6,059 bases of DNA from DASRFR01 sp035651455 (GTDB taxonomy: Bacteria > Acidobacteriota > Terriglobia > Terriglobales > Acidobacteriaceae). The DNA is taken from contig DASRFR010000032.1 in NCBI GenBank assembly GCA_035651455.1, positions 1-6,059 of the forward strand, written 5' to 3'. This document shows, piece by piece, positions 1 through 6,059 of this stretch; the first letter of the stretch is position 1; every line of letters begins with the position of its first letter. Both the position numbers and the translations under genes were made by a program. The notes under the pieces are model-generated. The model saw only the letters and a program-made list of their open reading frames with translations, did no database searches and was not told the origin of the DNA.

Positions 1-1
1 G

Positions 2-172
2 GCATTCCTGCCCGCGAAAACCTTACCGTACCTCAGCCTGCTGGTTCTATTTATTCTCATCCGTTCGCTTTTTCTCGGCACGCTGGAAAATCCCGAACCT
101 CGTTACACGCTGGAAGGCTATCCGGCCGTCATCGTGTGCGCGGCGGCGCTGTTCCGGGAAAAATCAGTTTGA
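2..172 (+). CDS. C-terminal end of a membrane protein, probably a GT39-type glycosyltransferase (5' end outside window)
   Basis: An open frame enters from the left edge and ends at TGA 170-172, giving 56 residues. They show a hydrophobic segment (about residues 9-25), a polar loop with the motif ENPEPRYTLE (residues 29-38), and a second hydrophobic segment (about 40-51), then a short charged tail REKSV. The order helix, E-x-PEPRY-x-LE loop, final helix is what I recall at the C-terminus of acidobacterial family 39 glycosyltransferases, which move sugars from polyprenyl-phosphate donors at the inner membrane. That family assignment is from memory of the motif and no catalytic region lies in the window. 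Another multi-pass membrane protein remains possible. The gene converges on the sulfatase-like gene and the two stop codons overlap within 9 bp, leaving no room for a terminator between them. Confidence 0.6.
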   Translation, partial: AFLPAKTLPYLSLLVLFILIRSLFLGTLENPEPRYTLEGYPAVIVCAAALFREKSV

Positions 173-2161
173 GCGAGGCTGCCGAGGCGCGGTCTTCAGT
201 TTTTCCGCCTGCGCACGCTCGCGGTTCGCGTCCTCTTGCCGACCGAGTTGCGCATAGGCGTCGGCCAGGAATGCGTGGGCCTCAACGGAGGTCGGTTGGA
301 CATCGATGGCTTTCTGTAGGTTCGGCAGAGCCTGCTCTGGGTACTTCTGCAATGAAAGAATCCGCCCGCGTAATAGATTCGCGCGGTAATGATCCGGAGT
401 AAGCTTCAGTGTGGTGTCTAGCTCCGTCATCGCCTCCGGCACCCGATCGATGCGAGCATAGACCGACGCGAGGGAGAAATGTGCATCCGCCCAGCGAGGC
501 GCCTTGGCCACCGCAGCCTCGAATTCGGGAGCAGCGCCTTTCCAATCTCCCGTTTCAAACAGAGCCAATCCGAGTTCGTAATGGCCCATGCCGGAGTCCG
601 GCAAGGCCTTGATGGCTTTTTGCAGGTGGGGCAACGCCTTTTGGTACTGGTTCAACCGCGCCTGTGCAATGCCCAGCTGCATTTCTGCGATGGGCATTTC
701 GGGTTGTTCGACCAGCACGCGTTCCAGCAAGGGTGTCGCCTGCTGGTAGCGACCATCTTCGATGTCGAGCATCGCGTCGTGCAGAAGGTTGGAAACTTCG
801 ATCTTAGATTTCGGATCGATTCCGGACTCGCCCTTATCCGAGCTGCCCGTGCGGCTATCCGAGGCGACATATCCCAGTGCGCGCAGTTTCTCGGCTTGCT
901 CGGGATCGGGCTTGGCCAACTCGACCAGCGTCTGACTGGTCTTGCTGCGAAATTTCTCCAGCTGTGATGCAAGTGTATCTGTCACCGCCTTGCTGAGCGT
1001 CGTGAGGTTTTGTTTCTCCGCGGGATCAGTATCCAGGTTATAGAGCTCAGGCTGGGGAGCGCGAATATACAGATACTTTCCTGTTCGCAAGGCGCGTAGA
1101 GAACTCCAGCCAAATGCTCGATGAGGATAATCGGTCTCCGCATAGGCCGGGCGATCGAGAGACGTCGCCCTCTGCGCACCCGCGGGCTTGATCACGTCCA
1201 GCAACGATTCTCCCTGCATCTCGTTTGCTACGGCCACTCCGGCCTGCCTTAAAATCGTAGGCGCGACGTCCACCAGGCTGACCCGTGTCTCAACCTGCTT
1301 GCCGTTAGGACGTAGTCCGGGAAATTTGATCAGCAACGGAACGCGAATGGTGGAGTCGTAAAGAAATACGCCATGCGTGTTCTCACCGTGCTCGCCAAGG
1401 GACTCGCCATGGTCGGCCATCACGGCAATTAAAGAGTTGTTGTAAAGGTGTTGCGCGCGCAGTGCATTCAACAGGCGGCCCACTTCGGCGTCGCTGTAAG
1501 CAATCTCGCCGTCGTAAGGCTGCGAAGCGTACCTGCTCTTGTACGGCTCGGGCGGATCATACGGGTCGTGGGCATCGTAGAGATGTATCCAGAGGAAGAA
1601 TGGGCCGGCAGGTCGCTTGCTGAGCCAAGCCAGTGCGTGATTGACAACTTCGCTGGCGCGGCGCTCTACCGTCTTGTAGCGATCGCCACCACGTGGCCGC
1701 ATGCGGAATCCGGCGTCGTAGATGTCAAATCCACGATCGAAGCCCGGGGCAGTCCCCCCCAATGGATCCAGAACAAGAGAAGCCACGAACGCTGCCGTGC
1801 GATAGCCACTCTTGCGCAGAATGTCGGGAATATAAGGAAGCTTGTCTGAAAGAGGGATGCCGAAGTCGACTACGTGATTGTATTGCGGATACGTTCCGGT
1901 GAAGATGCTGGCGTGCGAGGCGGTAGTCAGGGGAACATGGGAATAGGCATGCGTGAAGACGGCCGATTGCTTGGCCAACGCATCCAGATTCGGCGTAAGC
2001 CCACGCTTCGATCCGAGGAAGCCCATGCGATCGGCGCGTGTAGTATCGAGAGTGATGACGATGATGTTGGGGCGCGTCGCTTTCCGAATCGGAGCCTTGG
2101 GTTCGGCAAAACTGAAGTTGGCCAGCAGAAGGCCCGCGAGCAACCAAGGGAAGAACCGCAT
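164..2161 (-). CDS. Secreted sulfatase-like (alkaline phosphatase superfamily) hydrolase/transferase with C-terminal TPR repeats
   Basis: Residues count from the ATG at 2161 (665 aa). A signal peptide spans about 1-19 (hydrophobic core LLAGLLLANF, likely cut after FSFA), so the enzyme should act in the periplasm or outside. The sulfatase fold shows TLDTTRAD (37-44, metal ligand D39), the active-site segment T79-T-A-S-H83 before IFTGTYP, WIHLYDAH (H193, D196, H198), ADHGE (D250, H251) and the closing ELYNL (372-376). Residues 458-656 are six TPR units in exact 34-residue register after the first. The classical C/S-x-P-S-R formylglycine motif is absent: Thr sits at the nucleophile position and His replaces Arg, so true sulfatase activity is doubtful and a phospho- or other ester hydrolase/transferase is as likely. 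The start is uncertain. A TTG at 2203 adds 14 residues but would put a terminator hairpin inside the gene, while the ATG at 2161 has no Shine-Dalgarno. Stop TGA is at 164-166. Confidence 0.9.
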   Translation of the reverse strand: MRFFPWLLAGLLLANFSFAEPKAPIRKATRPNIIVITLDTTRADRMGFLGSKRGLTPNLDALAKQSAVFTHAYSHVPLTTASHASIFTGTYPQYNHVVDFGIPLSDKLPYIPDILRKSGYRTAAFVASLVLDPLGGTAPGFDRGFDIYDAGFRMRPRGGDRYKTVERRASEVVNHALAWLSKRPAGPFFLWIHLYDAHDPYDPPEPYKSRYASQPYDGEIAYSDAEVGRLLNALRAQHLYNNSLIAVMADHGESLGEHGENTHGVFLYDSTIRVPLLIKFPGLRPNGKQVETRVSLVDVAPTILRQAGVAVANEMQGESLLDVIKPAGAQRATSLDRPAYAETDYPHRAFGWSSLRALRTGKYLYIRAPQPELYNLDTDPAEKQNLTTLSKAVTDTLASQLEKFRSKTSQTLVELAKPDPEQAEKLRALGYVASDSRTGSSDKGESGIDPKSKIEVSNLLHDAMLDIEDGRYQQATPLLERVLVEQPEMPIAEMQLGIAQARLNQYQKALPHLQKAIKALPDSGMGHYELGLALFETGDWKGAAPEFEAAVAKAPRWADAHFSLASVYARIDRVPEAMTELDTTLKLTPDHYRANLLRGRILSLQKYPEQALPNLQKAIDVQPTSVEAHAFLADAYAQLGRQEDANRERAQAEKLKTAPRQPRSN

Positions 2162-2193
2162 AGAAAAAGGGAGTCTACCATAGGCAGACTCCC
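2162..2193 (-). terminator. Intrinsic terminator after the receptor gene, abutting the sulfatase-like ATG
   Basis: On the minus strand the arm GGGAGTCT (2193-2186) pairs with AGACTCCC (2176-2169). A G-U wobble (2185/2177) and CC/GG (2184-2183/2179-2178) extend it to an 11-pair stem with a UAU triloop, followed at once by TTTTTCT (2168-2162). The inner wobble pair forms only in minus-strand RNA, and the T-run is on that side, so it acts on transcription leaving the receptor gene, whose stop codon is 22 bp upstream. The final U lies directly before the ATG at 2161, so it could also act as an attenuator of the downstream gene. Confidence 0.8.
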
Positions 2194-2214
2194 TCGACTT
2201 CAAGCTTCGCCCGG

Positions 2215-5200
2215 CTAGAACGTGAACTTGATAGCGAAATTCATGTTCCTCGGACCGCCCTGCGCAATTACTGGATTGCCGACCGCCACGTCGGACGTCT
2301 TGGTGATCGTCCCGAAGCTATCTCCCAGTGTGTTATCCGGGAAATAGTGGAAATTGGCGCGGTTCAGCACGTTGAACACTTCCCAGCGGAGCTCAAGATT
2401 CATCTTCTCCGTTAGTTTGGTGCTCTTAATGAGAGTGATGTCCCATTGACTGAGGCCCGGACCGATCAACTGATTCCGCCGTGAGTTGCCGACTGTTCCG
2501 TCGCAAGGCACATAGAACGGCGAAAGCGGCAGCCCGCCATTGGGATCAATATTCCCGCACGGGTCAGGCTGACCTGGAGCAGTAAACGTCTCCACCACGT
2601 ACTGATCCGGATTTCGGGTTTGATAGTGGACAGGCGTACCATCCCAGGCAGCGCGGATGGCAGTACCTGTCAGACCCTGACCCGAAGGATCACCCCCGCC
2701 ACCCAACAAGGCCGTGAACGGACGTCCACTGATGGCAGTATAGATCGTGCTGATCTGCCACCCGCTTCCCAAGCGAGTACCTAACGCCCGGATTGCCGGG
2801 AATTGGTACAGACCACCCACATTGAAGTTTAGCCGCACATCGTGATCACAGAGCCCATAGGAATCCTTGGCGCTGTAGTGCGCGGGCGCCGTGCTTCCGA
2901 CAGGGTTGTCATTGTTGACCTGCGGATAATCGCCGGCACCGCCGCGGTTCACGGAGTTGGTGTCGAAACACTTGCTCCAGGTGAAGTTGTACTGGGTGTT
3001 CAGGCCGTGCCACGCCCGCTGGTTGTACGATACTTGGAGACTGTCGTACTTGGAATACCCGGAGTTTGTGGCCTGAATGATGTGCCTGAATTGGTCGGGG
3101 AATTGCGCGTCGAAAGGTCGAGGGGTCCCATCGGGGCTGCCGATAGGCGTCGCGTTCATATCATGGTACAAAACCAGGTTGTCGCCGTGTTGTCCGGAAT
3201 AGGTTAGCGTTAGAACATTGTTGCGCATCACTTCCTGCTGAATACTCAGGTTGTAATTGTGATAGCGCGGTGTCTTAAAGTCCTGCACCACTGAGAACGC
3301 ATTGAACGGCGGCGAACCCGACGGGCTTGGACCAAACACCGGACCCCGGCTGAAACAGATGTAGTCGCCGGCGCCTGTGACTGGATCGTAGCATCCCTGA
3401 CCGAGCACGGTATTGGTCGCAGCCGGGGATAGGCCGGACCCTATGCCCGCACCCACGTCGCTGGTGATACTCACCGAAAACAGCCCGAGATTCGGCTGTG
3501 TGAACGCTCCCGCTCGCGCCCGCGCAAACGAGTACGGCGAGGCTAACGCCGCAAAATTCCACAGGTCATAGGTCATCGAGTACCCGGCGCGCACCGCCGT
3601 CTTGCCGTTTCCGAATACGTCCCAAGCAAATCCAGCGTGCGGCCCGAGATCGCGATAATCCACGTTGTAAAGGCGGTCGATTCCGTTACCAACCTGAACC
3701 AACCCGCGATCGGGAAGGAAATTGGAAGCGAGGTTGTTGGTATCGCGGAGATTTCCGTGAATGTCCCAGCGCAACCCGAAATTCAGCGTCAGGCGTGGCT
3801 TGATTTTCCAGTCATCCTGGATATAGAGGCCCATCGAGTTCTGCACCAGGTGCCGGTGTGTATCTCCGAAAGCGCGGGTGGCATTATCAGCTTTTCCGAG
3901 TAGCAACTGCTCCACTTCGTCCTGAATAGCGTTGCCCGAAATATATGCGCTCGGATAATACGTGAAATAACCGAGGATCAGCCCGGTACGGGCATTGTTA
4001 CGCAAACTGTTGGTGTAGGCGCGCTGAAAATTGCCGCCCAACCGGATCGTGTGGTTTCCCTTGCTCCACGAAAAGTGCTCGGACCAATCCCAGGTCTGAT
4101 CGGGACGAGTCGTAATCGGATAGCCTTGTACGCCGCCGATGTAGCCGCCGTAGCCCAGCCCAAGAAGGTACACGTAAGGAACGCCGAAATCGGCCGGAGT
4201 GAGTGGACCGGTATCGACGCCTAAGCTCTTGGGGTCAATCTTATTGTTGACATCAATAATCTGAGCGAAGCGGGTGAAGCCCAATCGGCTTTCCAGGATT
4301 TTGTTCGATCCAATATTCCACGTCCAACTCAAACCCGCCATCTGCGCTCGCGATGGCGCAACCGAGTTGAACATGTTCGCCGGGTTTCCCTGCCCTGCCG
4401 GCAGGCCTGCATAGGGCGGCGCGTTCTGTAGGCTATCCCCAAGGATGTAGCGGGCTGCAATTGAATTGCTGGTATTTACCTTCAGATCGAACTTGGTTCC
4501 AAAACCATTGGCGCTGGCTGTTGTTGGCGTCTGCGCGATAAAGGTGTTGTCAGGATTCGTTGCGAGCGGAAAGAAACTGAGAAGTTTCTGACCGACAGGA
4601 TCAACCGTCAATCCCCTGGCTGCTATGTCGGCCATCGCTCCCTGGATATCGGAGGGCAAAGGAGCCATCCGGCTGCTCACGGCCAGCGACTTATATCTCT
4701 GCCCCTCGTAGTACAAGAAGAAGAACGCCTTGTCCCTGACGATCGGCCCGCCCACCGTCCCATTGAACTGATTGTTATGAATGTTGGTCGGCTGGCAACT
4801 TCCGGGGGCGCTGCAATCGGCGGTGTGATTGGAGAAGTAGTTGGCTGCGTCGCCGAACCCACTGTGATTCACCCACGTGGCCGACCCATGCCAGTCGTTG
4901 GTGCCGCTCTTCATGTTGAGCAGAATCGGAGCTCCGCCCTTCACGCCGAACTCTGAAGAAGGCGTTTCTTGAACGCTTAACTCCTGGATGGCCTCGGGTG
5001 GGAAGACAGTTGCCGGAATTCCGACGACGCCCGTCTGTCCTACCGCCGAGTCGCCGTAATAGCGATCATTGTTGTAGAGGCCGTCGATGAAGTAGTTGTT
5101 CGACGTGGTGCGCGATCCGTTAATGCTGACCGCCAGGAACCCGCCGCCGGGAGCGCGTTGCACGCCTGGCGTAATCGCTAGCAGCGAGTTGAAGTCCCGT

Positions 5201-5655
5201 CCATTCAGCGGCACGCTCTCGATCTTGGCGTTATCCACGTAGTTGTTGTTGTTGGGAGAAAGGTCCACGAGGGGCGCCGCCCCTTGCACCTCGACCGTCT
5301 CGGTGCGCTGCCCGACGGTCAGTCTAAAATCGCCGTGCGTAACCGCACCCGCAGAAACGTCTAAATTCTGCACCGCTGTCTTGAATCCAGCCGCCTCCGT
5401 GGTCACTTTATAGGTGCCAATGGGGAGTTCCGGCAAACGATAACTTCCCGAGCTACTGGTAGTTACAGTACGAGTCAGGCCGGTGGCTGCACTAATTGCG
5501 GTCACCCTCGCATTAGGGACCACGGCGCCTGAACTGTCGGTCACATCTCCTGCTATGTCACCTGTGATTTTTTGCGCCAGCAACAGGGTGGGAACGAGCA
5601 ACACAATAAACCACAGCAGACGGTACGAGGACTTCACACTTCCACGGAGCACCAT
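2215..5655 (-). CDS. Oar-like TonB-dependent receptor with N-terminal carboxypeptidase-regulatory domain
   Basis: Residues count from the ATG at 5655 (1146 aa). After a basic N-terminus comes a signal-peptide core (about 13-27, LLWFIVLLVPTLLLA). Next is a CarboxypepD-regulatory beta-sandwich (about 31-112: G-x-V-T-D-x-S-G-A-x-V-P at the start, SGSYRLPELPIGTY in the middle). The TonB plug follows (about 120-254), with VPLNGRDFNSLLAITPGV (148-165) and NNYFIDG (186-192). The beta-barrel begins near GTVGGPIVRDKAFFF (from 299) and fills the rest, ending in a terminal Phe as outer-membrane barrels do. The segment LTEKMNLELRWEVFNVLNRANF (1081-1102) is typical of the family. I see no clear TonB box. 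It probably imports or binds a large ligand at the outer membrane; the substrate cannot be read from sequence. The eight cysteines form four local pairs. I prefer ATG 5655 because AAGAGG lies 6 nt upstream; the in-frame ATG at 5679 (8 residues longer) has only CCTCCTC before it. Stop TAG is at 2215-2217. Confidence 0.93.
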   Translation of the reverse strand: MVLRGSVKSSYRLLWFIVLLVPTLLLAQKITGDIAGDVTDSSGAVVPNARVTAISAATGLTRTVTTSSSGSYRLPELPIGTYKVTTEAAGFKTAVQNLDVSAGAVTHGDFRLTVGQRTETVEVQGAAPLVDLSPNNNNYVDNAKIESVPLNGRDFNSLLAITPGVQRAPGGGFLAVSINGSRTTSNNYFIDGLYNNDRYYGDSAVGQTGVVGIPATVFPPEAIQELSVQETPSSEFGVKGGAPILLNMKSGTNDWHGSATWVNHSGFGDAANYFSNHTADCSAPGSCQPTNIHNNQFNGTVGGPIVRDKAFFFLYYEGQRYKSLAVSSRMAPLPSDIQGAMADIAARGLTVDPVGQKLLSFFPLATNPDNTFIAQTPTTASANGFGTKFDLKVNTSNSIAARYILGDSLQNAPPYAGLPAGQGNPANMFNSVAPSRAQMAGLSWTWNIGSNKILESRLGFTRFAQIIDVNNKIDPKSLGVDTGPLTPADFGVPYVYLLGLGYGGYIGGVQGYPITTRPDQTWDWSEHFSWSKGNHTIRLGGNFQRAYTNSLRNNARTGLILGYFTYYPSAYISGNAIQDEVEQLLLGKADNATRAFGDTHRHLVQNSMGLYIQDDWKIKPRLTLNFGLRWDIHGNLRDTNNLASNFLPDRGLVQVGNGIDRLYNVDYRDLGPHAGFAWDVFGNGKTAVRAGYSMTYDLWNFAALASPYSFARARAGAFTQPNLGLFSVSITSDVGAGIGSGLSPAATNTVLGQGCYDPVTGAGDYICFSRGPVFGPSPSGSPPFNAFSVVQDFKTPRYHNYNLSIQQEVMRNNVLTLTYSGQHGDNLVLYHDMNATPIGSPDGTPRPFDAQFPDQFRHIIQATNSGYSKYDSLQVSYNQRAWHGLNTQYNFTWSKCFDTNSVNRGGAGDYPQVNNDNPVGSTAPAHYSAKDSYGLCDHDVRLNFNVGGLYQFPAIRALGTRLGSGWQISTIYTAISGRPFTALLGGGGDPSGQGLTGTAIRAAWDGTPVHYQTRNPDQYVVETFTAPGQPDPCGNIDPNGGLPLSPFYVPCDGTVGNSRRNQLIGPGLSQWDITLIKSTKLTEKMNLELRWEVFNVLNRANFHYFPDNTLGDSFGTITKTSDVAVGNPVIAQGGPRNMNFAIKFTF

Positions 5656-5661
5656 GGGAGG

Positions 5662-5667
5662 CCTCTT
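5662..5667 (-). promoter_or_regulatory. Ribosome-binding site that decides the receptor start
   Basis: Minus-strand AAGAGG (preceded by two more A) sits 6 nt before the ATG at 5655. It overlaps the perfect 8-base palindrome GAGGCCTC (5658-5665). The alternative upstream ATG at 5679 has no purine-rich site, so this motif favours the shorter reading. Confidence 0.6.
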
Positions 5668-5669
5668 TT

Positions 5670-5695
5670 CACGCCTCATCGTCTGAGGAGGCGCA
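5670..5695 (-). other. Leader stem-loop in the receptor 5' untranslated region
   Basis: In minus-strand RNA, CGCCUC (5693-5688) can pair with GAGGCG (5677-5672), with two further G-U wobbles outside and a 10-nt loop. The structure lies between the predicted transcript start and the ribosome-binding site, and covers the unused ATG at 5679. The CCTCCTC arm could alternatively pair with the GAGG of the ribosome-binding site. The stem is short and its significance is inferred. Confidence 0.3.
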
Positions 5696-5717
5696 CCTAC
5701 GGGTTATGGGTCGCTCA

Positions 5718-5745
5718 AGTTTATTGCTGTTCTTCTCTCTGTCAA
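5718..5745 (-). promoter_or_regulatory. Sigma-70-type promoter of the receptor gene
   Basis: Minus-strand TTGACA (5745-5740) is a perfect -35 consensus. After a 16-bp spacer comes TAAACT (5723-5718), which matches 4 of 6 bases of the -10 consensus. The predicted transcript would begin near 5711, giving a leader of roughly 55 nt to the ATG at 5655. No other candidate of this quality is seen in the gap. Confidence 0.6.
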
Positions 5746-5762
5746 GAGCTAGCCGAAGATTT

Positions 5763-5780
5763 TGCAGTGACCTGCAGTCA
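5763..5780 (-). repeat. Short tandem direct repeat upstream of the receptor -35 box
   Basis: On the plus strand TGCAGTGA (5763-5770) recurs as TGCAGTCA (5773-5780), one mismatch, with starts 10 bp apart, about one helical turn. The second copy also forms a small inverted repeat TGAC/GTCA (5768-5771 and 5777-5780). It sits 18 bp upstream of the -35 box, a usual place for an activator site. The regulatory role is inference, and a chance repeat of this length is possible. Confidence 0.25.
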
Positions 5781-5861
5781 GATGTGATGAATCTTGCACC
5801 GCCCCACAACGGTGACGCACCGAGACACAGCTTTGTTGTAGGTTAAGAAGCCGGAGAGAGT

Positions 5862-6059
5862 TTACGACAGGGGCGAGTCGCTCATGCGAAAACGCGTTCT
5901 CACGTGCTCGGAGATCAACTCAATCGCCGGACGATTGGCCAGCGGATCCGACTGTGCCAGGTATCTCATCGCCTCCACCAGCAATCGCTGTCCCTCCACG
6001 TACCGCGGGTCGGAGGTCCGCTCGCGCTTTTTCCGGTTAAGGTTGGGCGGGACTGGGAT
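5862..6059 (-). CDS. C-terminal end of an unrecognised protein (5' end outside window)
   Basis: On the minus strand an open frame enters from the right edge and ends at TAA 5864-5862, giving 65 residues. A basic, proline-containing linker (NLNRKKRERTSDPR, about residues 6-19) is followed by an amphipathic, apparently helical segment with EGQRLLVEAMRYLAQ (22-36), SDPLANRPAIELI (37-49) and SEHVRTRFRMSD (50-61). I do not recognise the family. It looks like a soluble helical tail after a flexible linker, with no signal peptide or membrane segment in the visible part. It reads in the same direction as the receptor but is separated from it by about 200 bases holding the receptor promoter, so the two are probably independent units. 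I see no clear terminator after its stop. The real status of the gene is supported by an uninterrupted frame to the edge and a protein-like residue mix. Confidence 0.65.
   Translation of the reverse strand: MPVPPNLNRKKRERTSDPRYVEGQRLLVEAMRYLAQSDPLANRPAIELISEHVRTRFRMSDSPLS

Noticed and set aside
180..225. AGGCG...CGCCT hairpin with a nearby T5 run, considered as a terminator for the plus-strand membrane gene
   Set aside because: The T-run lies inside the loop rather than after the stem, so it does not have terminator geometry.
479..967. Plus-strand open frame of 162 aa opposite the TPR part of the sulfatase-like gene
   Set aside because: It lies wholly antisense to a clear TPR-coding region and its translation is Phe/Leu/Gln/Arg-rich and shows no motif; such mirror frames are common opposite GC-biased codons.
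1448..1849. Plus-strand open frame of 133 aa opposite the sulfatase domain
   Set aside because: Fully antisense to conserved metal-site and core sulfatase sequence, no ribosome-binding site, no recognisable protein features.
2842..3207. Plus-strand open frame of 121 aa, Val/Gly/Arg-rich, opposite the receptor barrel
   Set aside because: Antisense shadow of the receptor frame; composition follows from complementing its codons.
5218..5260. GTTGTTGTTG run, considered as a simple-sequence repeat that might vary in length
   Set aside because: It only encodes a short Asn stretch (NNNN) in the receptor plug and is in frame; too short to suggest phase variation.
5572..5787. Plus-strand open frame of 71 aa spanning the receptor signal peptide and promoter
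   Set aside because: It overlaps the receptor's N-terminus and promoter on the opposite strand, begins MRQQQGG with no ribosome-binding site, and has no protein-like pattern.
5797..5814. Inverted repeat CACCG / CGGTG in the gap after the unrecognised gene, considered as its terminator
   Set aside because: Only five base pairs with an eight-base loop and no T-run on either strand; too weak to call.

Overview
The window looks like a stretch of an Acidobacteriota (Terriglobia-type) chromosome. The evidence is a very long TonB-dependent receptor of the Oar-like type with an N-terminal carboxypeptidase-regulatory domain, a kind strongly expanded in soil Acidobacteria. Beside it are a sulfatase-like enzyme fused to TPR repeats and the tail of a probable GT39-type membrane glycosyltransferase. 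The lineage is inferred from protein style alone. Base composition is moderately GC-rich throughout, and I see no compositional break, mobile element, tRNA, rRNA or CRISPR array.

Layout from left to right: (1) bases 2-172 (+) are the C-terminal end of a multi-pass membrane protein. (2) It runs tail to tail into, and overlaps by 9 bp, a secreted sulfatase-like/TPR protein on the minus strand (164-2161, possibly from a TTG at 2203). (3) Between that gene and the next is a strong intrinsic terminator for minus-strand transcription (2162-2193). Its U-tract ends one base before the enzyme's ATG. (4) Bases 2215-5655 (-) encode the large outer-membrane receptor, with a good ribosome-binding site, a leader hairpin, and a promoter with a perfect TTGACA -35 box at 5718-5745. 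(5) A 182-base gap (5680-5861) holds that promoter and a short tandem direct repeat just upstream of it. (6) Bases 5862-6059 (-) are the C-terminal end of an unrecognised protein.

The receptor is probably transcribed from its own promoter and mostly terminated before the sulfatase-like gene. That gene then depends on read-through or on a promoter I cannot see. Functionally the pair could join uptake or binding of a large ligand at the outer membrane with a periplasmic hydrolase or transferase. This link rests only on adjacency and shared strand. The most notable points are the terminator abutting the downstream start codon, the out-of-frame SD-ATG pair inside that hairpin, the Thr at the sulfatase nucleophile position, and the four local cysteine pairs in the receptor. 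I found no convincing undescribed multi-gene system here; most of the window is ordinary acidobacterial gene content.
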